Assembly: GCA_965659675.1 (NCBI GenBank)
Contig: CBFHWY010000080.1
Location: forward strand, 1-12,016
DNA from: CBFHWY01 sp965659675
Lineage (GTDB): Bacteria; Bacteroidota; Bacteroidia; Flavobacteriales_G; Salibacteraceae
Direction of reading: 5' to 3'
DNA: 12,016 nucleotides
A program made the position numbers and the translations under genes. Below, in pieces: positions 1-6,303 of the stretch (within the stretch, counting starts at the first letter, position 1; every line of letters begins with the position of its first letter). The notes beneath the pieces are model-generated. The model was given only the letters and a program-made list of their open reading frames with translations. It made no database searches and was not told the origin of the DNA.

Positions 1-36
1 GATGTCAGCACAACTCTAACAGACTAAAAACTAGCC

Positions 37-861
37 ATGATGAAGAAAATAGCGTTAATCATAGCGCTCTGTTCATTTTTTTGGGCAGAGGCGCAAGACA
101 GCACGGTGAACGTCAGTTCGTCAAATAACTCTGAATTCATGCCAGTCAAAGGAGACATTGGTGTTGGCTTCAAAGTATCACTATTATCGATCACGAATTT
201 CACTAACCCAAGTAGTTCTAACGCCAATGAAGCATTTCTTAGATACTTTTTGTCTGAAAGCACTGCGGTCAGAGCTCGACTTGGATTGAGTTATTCAAGA
301 AGGTCAGATGAGAACTGGGTAACCAGGGATGGAGCTTCAGAACCCTGGGATCAGGTAAGAGATCAGCAGATCAGACATATTGCCTCTCACAGAATTGCCC
401 TAGGTCTGGAAAAACGACCTGCAAAACTTCGATCAAAGTCTGATCGTATTCAGGGCTATTATGGTGGATCTGCCATTTTAGGCTACCAATCTACTACAGG
501 AAGCATCACTTATGGCAATGGGATGGCTCGAGGAAATGTAGCGCCAACAAGTACCTCTAACTTTAACGCCGGCTTCTCAGGTCAAGCCAGAAATAGGCTC
601 ACCTCCTTTAACACAGGACATGTGATCACGGGAGGAGTTCGCGGCTTTGTTGGAGCAGAGATCTTCATAATGAAGAATTTCTCCGCATCATTTGAGGTTG
701 GAACCAATCTACTTTACACTTTTCAGAGTAGAGAATTCCAGAACTTTGAGCGATTTACCACTGAATTGGAGACTTACAGCACCATTACAGATAGAAGTGG
801 AAGCTTTAGCACAGAGACCGATAACCTGGATGGGGCATTGGTACTCATGCTGTACTTCTAA
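37..861 (+). CDS. Secreted, probable outer-membrane beta-barrel protein
   Basis: The 274-residue product begins with a clear Sec signal peptide: Met-Met-Lys-Lys, a hydrophobic stretch at residues 5-16, then AEAQ at 17-20, a cleavage context common in Bacteroidota. The mature part is rich in Ser, Thr, Asn, Gly and aromatics and contains alternating patterns that look like amphipathic beta strands, for example around residues 42-54, 95-107 and 140-160. It ends in LMLYF with a terminal Phe, the usual C-terminal signature of outer-membrane barrels. I infer a small outer-membrane barrel of unknown function; no family is recognised. Start: ATG at 37 or the adjacent ATG at 40, which make the same signal peptide. 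Only 36 bases precede it, too few to judge its promoter or operon context. It is followed by a strong terminator, so it is the last gene of its transcript. Confidence 0.75.
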   Translation: MMKKIALIIALCSFFWAEAQDSTVNVSSSNNSEFMPVKGDIGVGFKVSLLSITNFTNPSSSNANEAFLRYFLSESTAVRARLGLSYSRRSDENWVTRDGASEPWDQVRDQQIRHIASHRIALGLEKRPAKLRSKSDRIQGYYGGSAILGYQSTTGSITYGNGMARGNVAPTSTSNFNAGFSGQARNRLTSFNTGHVITGGVRGFVGAEIFIMKNFSASFEVGTNLLYTFQSREFQNFERFTTELETYSTITDRSGSFSTETDNLDGALVLMLYF

Positions 862-885
862 GAACGGATAAATACAATGTAGCTG

Positions 886-919
886 AAACCCGGATCTTAT
901 GGATTCGGGTTTTTTTATT
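886..919 (+). terminator. Intrinsic terminator after the beta-barrel gene
   Basis: An 11-bp stem pairs 886-896 (AAACCCGGATC) with 902-912 (GATTCGGGTTT), with one G-U pair and the 5-base loop TTATG. A run of T follows through 916. It sits 24 bases after the stop codon of the preceding gene and upstream of the tetR promoter, so it insulates the two units. Confidence 0.9.
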
Positions 920-925
920 GAGAAA

Positions 926-955
926 TTGTCGTTCTGGAAAATAACTATATATTTG
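926..955 (+). promoter_or_regulatory. Bacteroidota-type promoter of the tetR gene
   Basis: The -7 element TATATTTG (948-955) fits the Bacteroidota consensus TAnnTTTG exactly. A TTG at 926-928 lies 19 bases upstream, at the spacing expected for the -33 element. Transcription would be expected to start near 960-963, about 12-15 bases before the GTG start codon. The start point is an inference from the consensus. Confidence 0.65.
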
Positions 956-961
956 TAAGCG

Positions 962-980
962 ATTACTCACTATAGTGACT
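962..980 (+). promoter_or_regulatory. Candidate TetR operator overlapping the tetR start
   Basis: A perfect 12-bp palindrome, TCACTATAGTGA, spans 967-978 and includes the GTG start codon. With one mismatched pair it extends to 965-980. Its left side belongs to the decamer ATTACTCACT (962-971), which recurs at 1522-1531 before the next gene. The site covers the predicted transcription start, the position expected for autorepression. TetR-family proteins typically bind such short dyads beside or near their own gene. That this regulator binds here is inferred. Confidence 0.5.
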
Positions 981-1496
981 GAAAAACAGATCAAAATACT
1001 TCACACTGCACTTCGGCTTTTTGCCAGTGAAGGTTACAATGCGACTTCCACGGCGCGCGTTGCTAAAGAAGCAGGTGTGTCTGAAGGTTTGATCTTCCGT
1101 CACTTTAAGAATAAGGATGGGCTCCTGGATGCTATAATGGCGCAGATGAAGGAAAAAGTGAAGATGGCTTTTGACGATATCGCCCTGACAAGTGACCCTA
1201 AAGAAGTCCTTCGCAAGACGCTCACCATGCCGCTTGAAACGGACGAGGCAGACTATGAGCTATGGCGTCTGACCTATGCATTGAAATGGCAAAAGAACCG
1301 ATATAATGATGAATCTCAGGATGCCATAAAGCTCGTTTTGAGAAACGCCTTTGAAAAGCTGGGCTATGCAGATCCAGATGCTGAAGTGGAGGTCATCCTC
1401 ATGTGTCTGGATGGCATGGTAACATCCTTCTTATTGCATCCTCCGGCAGACAAAAAAAGAGTTGTGGAATGTTTGCTAAAGAAGTATGAACTCTAA
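975..1496 (+). CDS. TetR/AcrR-family transcriptional regulator
   Basis: This 173-residue protein has the standard TetR layout. The N-terminal three-helix DNA-binding domain covers roughly residues 5-50, with the helix-turn-helix at about 25-44 (RVAKEAGVSEGLIFRHFKNK, including the family-typical GVSxGxIxxHFxxK pattern). A helical ligand-binding and dimerisation domain without family-wide motifs follows at about 55-173. Length is slightly short for the family (usually 180-220). The start is GTG at 975; it gives the normal few residues before helix 1. The gene lies directly upstream of, and co-oriented with, a reductase/hydrolase pair from which it is separated by 45 bases; shared operator-like decamers suggest it represses itself and that pair. 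The inducing ligand cannot be read from the sequence; a hydrophobic or aldehyde-type compound is a guess based on the neighbours. Confidence 0.92.
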   Translation: MTEKQIKILHTALRLFASEGYNATSTARVAKEAGVSEGLIFRHFKNKDGLLDAIMAQMKEKVKMAFDDIALTSDPKEVLRKTLTMPLETDEADYELWRLTYALKWQKNRYNDESQDAIKLVLRNAFEKLGYADPDAEVEVILMCLDGMVTSFLLHPPADKKRVVECLLKKYEL

Positions 1497-1517
1497 AAAA
1501 ATTTAACCTAAAATTAA

Positions 1518-1531
1518 AGTAATTACTCACT
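1518..1531 (+). promoter_or_regulatory. Second candidate TetR operator, before the reductase gene
   Basis: The decamer ATTACTCACT (1522-1531) is identical to the one at 962-971 in front of tetR. Here it is joined to a perfect 10-bp palindrome, AGTAATTACT (1518-1527). It lies 10 bases before the ATG at 1542. No convincing TAnnTTTG promoter is visible in this 45-base gap, so the site may act on an unrecognised promoter or on a transcript started upstream of tetR. Confidence 0.4.
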
Positions 1532-1541
1532 TACAATAACT

Positions 1542-2600
1542 ATGAAAACAATCGATAAAACAAAACCCGTATTAGTAACAGGAGCCACAGGCTTCGTAGC
1601 AGGATGGATCGTAAAACGCTTACTCGAAGAAGGAATTACGGTTCATGCTGCCGTTCGAAATCCCGATAACAAACAAAAACTTGCTCACCTCGATGAGATC
1701 GCTGAGAAATCGTCAGGTAGTATCAAGTACTTTAAATCTGACCTGCTGAAAGAAGGCTCATACGATAAGGCCATGGAAGGCTGTGAGCTGGTATTCCACA
1801 CAGCTTCCCCATTTACCCTGGATGTGAAGGATGCTCAGAAAGAGCTCATTGATCCAGCTGTGAATGGAACCGAGAATGTACTCAAGTCGGCAAATGCCGC
1901 ATCAAGTGTAAAAAGGGTCGTAGTGACCAGCTCATGCGCTGCCATCTACACAGACGCCATCGACACTCAAAATGCTCCCAATGGAGCCATTACAGAAGAG
2001 GTTTGGAATACAACAGCTTCTCTGGACTACCAACCCTACTCCTACTCAAAAACCCTCGCAGAGAAAAAGGCCTGGGAAATGGCTGAAAAGCAGGAAGCCT
2101 GGGATCTGATCACGATCAACCCTTCCTTCGTAATGGGACCGGCCTTAAATAAAGGGGCGATCACTTCGGAGTCCTACAACATACTCAAGCAAATGGGCGG
2201 AGGTCAAATGAAGATGGGAGTACCTAAACTGGGTATTGGTTTAGTTGATGTTCGCAATGTGGCTGAGGCTCACATGAAAGCAGGCTTCACTCCCGAGGCA
2301 AAAGGGCGTTACATCACTTCTGCGCACAACACCAACTTTTTAGATATGGCCCTGAGCCTGCAGGAAAAGTATGGCGACAAGTATCCCTTACCAGGCAAAG
2401 CGCTTCCAAAGTGGCTGGTCATGTTCATTGGCCCATTCCTGAATAAAGAACTCACCAGGAGATATTTAAAAGCAAATGTGAATATTCCATTCAGTGCGGA
2501 TAATTCAAAGATCAAAGAGGAACTGGGTGTTGAATTTCGTCCAATGAAAGAAAGTATGGAAGATGCTTTTGAAGTAGCTATCCAACATAATCTGGTCTAA
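1542..2600 (+). CDS. Extended-SDR NAD(P)-dependent reductase, dihydroflavonol-4-reductase-like
   Basis: The 352-residue protein is an extended short-chain dehydrogenase/reductase. The Rossmann nucleotide-binding motif TGATGFVAG lies at residues 13-21. An Arg at 39, after the second beta strand, resembles the NADP-preferring dihydroflavonol/cinnamoyl/aldehyde reductase group. The active site is seen as VVTSS (127-131, catalytic Ser) and the Tyr166-x3-Lys170 pair (YSYSK). The motif NPSFVMGP at 193-200 is also typical of this group. Family members reduce a carbonyl on ketones, aldehydes or 3-hydroxy-steroid-like substrates in the cytoplasm; the actual substrate is not evident. All catalytic residues are present and the length is normal. 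It overlaps the next gene by one base (TAATG), indicating translational coupling with the hydrolase, and it follows a TetR regulator that probably controls it. Confidence 0.9.
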   Translation: MKTIDKTKPVLVTGATGFVAGWIVKRLLEEGITVHAAVRNPDNKQKLAHLDEIAEKSSGSIKYFKSDLLKEGSYDKAMEGCELVFHTASPFTLDVKDAQKELIDPAVNGTENVLKSANAASSVKRVVVTSSCAAIYTDAIDTQNAPNGAITEEVWNTTASLDYQPYSYSKTLAEKKAWEMAEKQEAWDLITINPSFVMGPALNKGAITSESYNILKQMGGGQMKMGVPKLGIGLVDVRNVAEAHMKAGFTPEAKGRYITSAHNTNFLDMALSLQEKYGDKYPLPGKALPKWLVMFIGPFLNKELTRRYLKANVNIPFSADNSKIKEELGVEFRPMKESMEDAFEVAIQHNLV

Positions 2601-3712
2601 TGAGAATCATTCGTAAAACATTCCGATTTATGCTACTGAGTACTCTTGGGATCCTACTGCTTCTTGTTGGCGGAGGGCTGGTATTTGTCAATACCTCAAG
2701 TCAATTTGGTCAGAATCCCAAAGGAGCTGACCTTGAGCGCATGAAAAAGTCTCCTCTGCACAATGGGACTCAGTTTGTGAATCCGCAAAAAATCGAGATG
2801 GACATGATCAAAGGGATTATGAGCTTGCCTCGCTTCCTCAGTTTAAAGAATGGGAGTCCAGATAAAGCACTTCCGGTAAAGTTTGGAGACGACAAAAGGC
2901 CAGCGGTAGATTCTGCATGTTTTGTCACCTGGTACGGACATTCGGCCTTTTTGATCGAGATGAACGGAAAACGAATTCTCATCGACCCAATGCTTGGTGA
3001 TGTGGCCTCTCCCCTTCCTTTTGGGTCCTCGCGATACACATACGAACGACCAATTCCTTTGGATGAGATCACGGACATCGATATGATGATCATCTCGCAT
3101 GATCACTACGATCATCTCGACTACCCAAGCATCAAAAAGCTCAAGGATCGCGTTGCACATTTCTTCACCCCGCTTGGTGTAGGTTCTCACCTTAGATCCT
3201 GGGGAGTTGATTCATCTCAGATCACCGAATTCGATTGGTGGGACGAATCCAAATATGAGGGCATTCGACTTGTGGCCTGTCCTGCCCGACATTTTTCTGG
3301 AAGAGGTATTGGAGATAACAACAAAACTCTTTGGGCCAGTTGGATCATTGAATCTGAGCACAGCAAACTTTACTTTAGTGGAGATGGTGGATATGGTCCA
3401 CATTTTAAAGAAATAGGCGAGAGAGAAGGTCCTTTCGACCTTGCTATGATGGAATGCGGTCAGTACGACTCAGCCTGGGCTCAGATTCATATGATGCCAG
3501 AGGAAAGTGTACAGGGTGGACTCGATGTCAAAGCCAAGATCCTAATGCCTATTCACTGGGGCGCTTTTCAGTTGGGCATTCACACCTGGACCGATCCTAT
3601 TGAGCGATTCACTGCAAAGAGTGAAGAACTCAATGCCCAAAGTGTTCACCCGATCATTGGTGAGCGTTTTTTGGTGGGTATGGATCTTCCAAAGTCCACA
3701 TGGTGGGAGTAG
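2600..3712 (+). CDS. Membrane-anchored NAPE-PLD-like metallo-beta-lactamase-fold hydrolase
   Basis: The 370-residue protein starts with a basic segment and one hydrophobic helix (about residues 8-30), so it is either anchored in the inner membrane or exported. The rest is a metallo-beta-lactamase fold. WYGHSAFLIEMNGKRILIDP is at 111-130, and the metal motif H167-x-H169-x-D171-H172 is in SHDHYDHLD. Further ligands are H231 (PARHFSGR), D262 (SGDGGYG) and H319 (PIHWGAF). The order and wording of these motifs, with LWASW (244-248) and GPFDLAMMECGQYD (277-290), match the N-acylphosphatidylethanolamine phospholipase D group of the superfamily more than UlaG or glyoxalase II. A two-zinc phosphodiesterase acting on a phospholipid-like substrate is a reasonable inference, but the substrate is unproven. 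It is coupled by TAATG to the reductase upstream. All metal ligands are intact. Confidence 0.88.
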   Translation: MRIIRKTFRFMLLSTLGILLLLVGGGLVFVNTSSQFGQNPKGADLERMKKSPLHNGTQFVNPQKIEMDMIKGIMSLPRFLSLKNGSPDKALPVKFGDDKRPAVDSACFVTWYGHSAFLIEMNGKRILIDPMLGDVASPLPFGSSRYTYERPIPLDEITDIDMMIISHDHYDHLDYPSIKKLKDRVAHFFTPLGVGSHLRSWGVDSSQITEFDWWDESKYEGIRLVACPARHFSGRGIGDNNKTLWASWIIESEHSKLYFSGDGGYGPHFKEIGEREGPFDLAMMECGQYDSAWAQIHMMPEESVQGGLDVKAKILMPIHWGAFQLGIHTWTDPIERFTAKSEELNAQSVHPIIGERFLVGMDLPKSTWWE

Positions 3713-3741
3713 TTTGAGCTATGCAGCTTATCTGATATTTG
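3713..3741 (+). promoter_or_regulatory. Possible promoter before the zinc-ribbon gene
   Basis: TTTG (3713-3716) and GATATTTG (3734-3741, one mismatch to TAnnTTTG) are separated by 17 bases, an arrangement close to the Bacteroidota consensus. It would give a leader of about 60 bases before the ATG at 3809. The match is imperfect. No terminator was found after the hydrolase gene, so read-through from upstream is also possible. Confidence 0.3.
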
Positions 3742-3808
3742 TATTTGGGTTTTATCCCCTGGATGCTCGTATCTCAGTATTTTTCTAAATTGCACAAAAG
3801 AGATTCCT

Positions 3809-4081
3809 ATGGACCTATTTGATTCGATCATAGCCACACTAAAGAGCGGTAAAAAAGACAAAAACCCAGAGGGTTTGTGCCCAAATTGCTGGGGACAGCA
3901 AGAGTACAGTGGCAAGTTTTATGAAGCGGTCAAAAACCACGAGTCTGTGATCAACAATGTGAACTCAGACATGGGCTGGATAAGAGACTACGCAAGAAAG
4001 AACCTCTCCTCCATTCAACTGGAACGCAATGAAACGGATTATGTCTGCCCTAACTGTAAACTCAAGTACAAGGAGCATTAG
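3809..4081 (+). CDS. Small zinc-ribbon protein of unknown function
   Basis: The product has 90 residues, no signal peptide and no membrane segment, so it is probably cytoplasmic. Two CPxC knuckles, C24-P-N-C27 (GLCPNCWGQQEY) and C80-P-N-C83 (YVCPNCKLKY), frame a charged, probably helical middle, as in a split zinc ribbon. Short proteins of this shape, with CPNCWG followed by QEY, are in my recollection widespread in Flavobacteriia without assigned function. The ATG at 3809 gives a sensible amphipathic start (MDLFDSIIATLKSGKK). It lies 96 bases after the hydrolase gene and 15 bases before the DUF6122 gene, with which it probably forms a two-gene transcript. Zinc binding is inferred from the cysteines; a nucleic-acid or protein-binding role is possible but not shown. 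Confidence 0.75.
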   Translation: MDLFDSIIATLKSGKKDKNPEGLCPNCWGQQEYSGKFYEAVKNHESVINNVNSDMGWIRDYARKNLSSIQLERNETDYVCPNCKLKYKEH

Positions 4082-4096
4082 CAGTTTTCATCCAAA

Positions 4097-4408
4097 ATGC
4101 AAGAGCTTATTCATTACGGACTGCATTTAGTCCTCCCTCTTTTTATCGCTCTCACTGCGTTTCGCAAATCCTGGATTAGGGTTTACATGATCTTTTTGCT
4201 CAGCATGCTGGTAGACCTCGATCACCTCTTGGCTACTCCCATTTTCGATCCAGACAGATGCAGCATCGGTTTTCATCCGCTGCACAGCCAATGGGCTATC
4301 ATCATCTACTTTTTAATGCTTCTTTGGAGAGGAAAGCGAGATATTCAGATCCTGGGATTGGCACTCATACTCCATATGGGGACTGATCTACTCGACTGCT
4401 ATTTATAA
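4097..4408 (+). CDS. DUF6122-family integral membrane protein
   Basis: The product has 103 residues and about four hydrophobic segments (roughly 6-21, 28-40, 65-77 and 84-96). Conserved-looking polar residues lie at the membrane face: H6 and H10, the D40-L-D42-H43 cluster in LVDLDHLLATPIF, DPDRCSIGFHPLH (51-63), and H93/D97 near the end. I recognise this pattern as DUF6122, a small Bacteroidota membrane family of unknown function. The His/Asp arrangement recalls the YdjM-like membrane-bound metal-dependent hydrolases, but that link is only inference. It follows the zinc-ribbon gene after 15 bases. Its stop codon overlaps the stop codon of the convergent DUF3667 gene on the other strand (shared TTATAA at 4403-4408). 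Confidence 0.8.
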   Translation: MQELIHYGLHLVLPLFIALTAFRKSWIRVYMIFLLSMLVDLDHLLATPIFDPDRCSIGFHPLHSQWAIIIYFLMLLWRGKRDIQILGLALILHMGTDLLDCYL

Positions 4409-5176
4409 AAGCGGCACCAGCACCACTCCAATAAGGATGATCAACAGAATGATCGCCCCATAAACTGTGGTTGCTAAAAACATGCTGATAGGCCCCATGA
4501 TCGCATGAAGTGGTCGGTATTTATCCTTCAGAAAATAGAAGAAATACAGCAACAACACGACAGATATGACCGACTGTACCGTGTCCCTAAGTTCCATATC
4601 TGGAATAACCAGAAGGATGATGCCTGAAAGCTCGATCGCAAATGCCAAAGCATAAAAGGAAAAGGCAAAACTCTCAGCCAAATTGAAAGTTCTTCGATAG
4701 ATCAAGGCGAGCAGCAGACCCAGAAATACTGGAATACCCAACTCAAAATAGTTCTTGTAAGTTGATTGTAGTTCTACTATGATGGCTGTGGCCTGAGAAA
4801 AACGCTCCTGAATACCAAGCTCTTCTTCCCCAGTGCTTTCAAACTTAATGTCAAGCCCACTCAATACTGACCCATAGAAAACATACTGCAAGAGCATCAA
4901 AATCGATGCAAACACAAAAAAGAACTGCACGGGTGAAGCGTAAGTCTTTCTCTTGCCAGCAGCGTAATCTTTGACCATCTTCTTTGGATCCCTAAAAAAA
5001 TCTCTGATGGTTCTCCAATATCTTCCTTCAATGCTTAAGATAGAACTGGGAACTGAAGCAAAGACCTCTTTCATTGTGAGGCTTTTTACCCCACTGCTTT
5101 GACCGCATTCTGGACAGAACTTACCCTTGTATTCAGTGTGACAATTAAGGCATTGTATCAAACCAAAGATACTCAA
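4403..5176 (-). CDS. DUF3667 zinc-ribbon membrane protein, last gene of the efflux operon
   Basis: The 257-residue protein opens with a zinc ribbon, C9-x2-C12 and C21-x2-C24 (CLNCHTEYKGKFCPECGQ). The DUF3667 hallmark region follows at about 56-90, with FFRDPKKMVKDYAAGKRKTY and then SPVQFFF. Four to five membrane segments follow (about 83-104, 143-160, 171-193, 198-215 and 228-257). Function of DUF3667 is unknown; the ribbon should face the cytoplasm. The start is TTG at 5176: an in-frame TAA lies four codons upstream of it, no ATG lies between, and the first internal ATG (residue 35) would delete the zinc ribbon. The TTG overlaps the TGA of the adaptor gene (TTGA), implying translational coupling to the metal-efflux genes. 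Membership of that operon suggests, without proof, a role in metal handling or membrane adaptation. Confidence 0.88.
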   Translation of the reverse strand: MSIFGLIQCLNCHTEYKGKFCPECGQSSGVKSLTMKEVFASVPSSILSIEGRYWRTIRDFFRDPKKMVKDYAAGKRKTYASPVQFFFVFASILMLLQYVFYGSVLSGLDIKFESTGEEELGIQERFSQATAIIVELQSTYKNYFELGIPVFLGLLLALIYRRTFNLAESFAFSFYALAFAIELSGIILLVIPDMELRDTVQSVISVVLLLYFFYFLKDKYRPLHAIMGPISMFLATTVYGAIILLIILIGVVLVPLL

Positions 5177-6303
5177 TGACCGTGACCATTAGGTTCGGCA
5201 TCCCCCACATAATAAGCTCCTTTGATCACAAAATCCCTATTCTTTAAGCTATCTGGAAAGTTCACTAAGGCCACCATTCCTCCATCACTGGGTCCTTTTT
5301 CAACATTGATGGGCTTGATGTGATCCTGCTCTTTCATGTAAACCACCGCGCTGCCAAAGGCATCCGAAAAAGCAGCTTCTGGCAGTGCAAGAAGTGTATC
5401 CTGTCCTACCAGGATCTCTGCCTGAAAAAGAGCTCCGGGCTTCAGGTCTCTCTCATGTGAATCAAAATGTCCGTGAACCCTTACTTTTCGACTTGTCTGA
5501 TCAACCTTCTGCCCCACCAAAAAGACCTCACCACTGTGAATTTGATCATTTTCTGAAAAGCTGAACTTGATCGGCTGACCTTTCTCTATAAAAGGCAGAT
5601 CCTTTTGATAAACCTGCATCTCAAGGTGCAAATGGCTCGGATCTACGATCTCATACAAAAGCTCTGAGGCCTCTACCTGTTTCCCTAAATTGATGTTCAT
5701 TTCAGTAATGAATCCCTTGAATGGGGAACGAATGAATAGCTCAGGTTGTATACCTTCCTCCTGGATCTGCATTGGGTCAAAACCCAACCATAGGAGTTTT
5801 TCACGCAGTGATTGCCTGGTGATCTTTGCCTTCTTTTGAAGCTTGGCTGCATTTAAAAGCTCCTTGTCAGAAATGGCTGAAGCTTCTGATAAGCTGGTCT
5901 TTCTAGCTAATTCCTTCTCCAAATAGGCCTCCTCTTCCAGCGCGTTGAGAAAGTCCTCTTGCAGTTGGATATAGGTCGCATCCCTTAATTTACATAAGAC
6001 CTCACCTTTACTCACCTCATCACCTGGATAGAAATTCACCTCTGATACTCTTCCGCTCAAGCTTGCGCTGATGCTTGCCTTATTCTGAGGTGGAACATCA
6101 ATGATCCCAGAACATCTAACCCGTTGATAAATGGGAACAGGACTTAATTTTCCAAACTCAAGTCCGGATAAGTCTTTCTGGCCTTCCTTCAAATGAATAA
6201 CTCCATTTTGTCCTTCTGCGACATTTGGAGCTTCGGACTTCTCCTTTGGGCTGCCGCATGAAGCCAATGCAATTGTGATCGCGATAATACTTGTTATTCT
6301 CAT
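5173..6303 (-). CDS. Heavy-metal efflux RND periplasmic adaptor (membrane fusion protein), lipoprotein
   Basis: This 376-residue adaptor links an inner-membrane RND pump to an outer-membrane channel. The lipobox LASC puts the lipidated cysteine at residue 16, so it is probably anchored to the inner membrane. It has the HlyD/CusB/CzcB layout: first lipoyl half at about 75-110 (SLSGRVSEVNFYPGDEVSKG), alpha-hairpin at about 112-170, second lipoyl half at about 187-222 (IRSPFKGFITEMNINLGKQV), beta-barrel at about 225-300 and a membrane-proximal domain to the end. The C terminus is NGHGH, a short His tail that could bind metal. The ATG at 6303 overlaps the TGA of the pump gene (ATGA), and its own TGA overlaps the TTG of DUF3667, so the three genes are translationally coupled. 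Length is normal for the family. Confidence 0.93.
   Translation of the reverse strand: MRITSIIAITIALASCGSPKEKSEAPNVAEGQNGVIHLKEGQKDLSGLEFGKLSPVPIYQRVRCSGIIDVPPQNKASISASLSGRVSEVNFYPGDEVSKGEVLCKLRDATYIQLQEDFLNALEEEAYLEKELARKTSLSEASAISDKELLNAAKLQKKAKITRQSLREKLLWLGFDPMQIQEEGIQPELFIRSPFKGFITEMNINLGKQVEASELLYEIVDPSHLHLEMQVYQKDLPFIEKGQPIKFSFSENDQIHSGEVFLVGQKVDQTSRKVRVHGHFDSHERDLKPGALFQAEILVGQDTLLALPEAAFSDAFGSAVVYMKEQDHIKPINVEKGPSDGGMVALVNFPDSLKNRDFVIKGAYYVGDAEPNGHGH

Noticed and set aside
24..263. - strand frame overlapping the start of the beta-barrel gene
   Set aside because: It is a shadow of the signal-peptide-bearing + strand gene and has no recognisable features.
2770..3190. Two overlapping - strand open frames inside the hydrolase gene
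   Set aside because: They lie opposite the HxHxDH core of the metallo-beta-lactamase domain and show no protein features of their own.
3746..3775. Possible terminator after the hydrolase gene (GGG-TTTTAT-CCC and GAT-GCTCGT-ATC hairpins)
   Set aside because: Both stems are only three base pairs and neither is followed directly by a T run.
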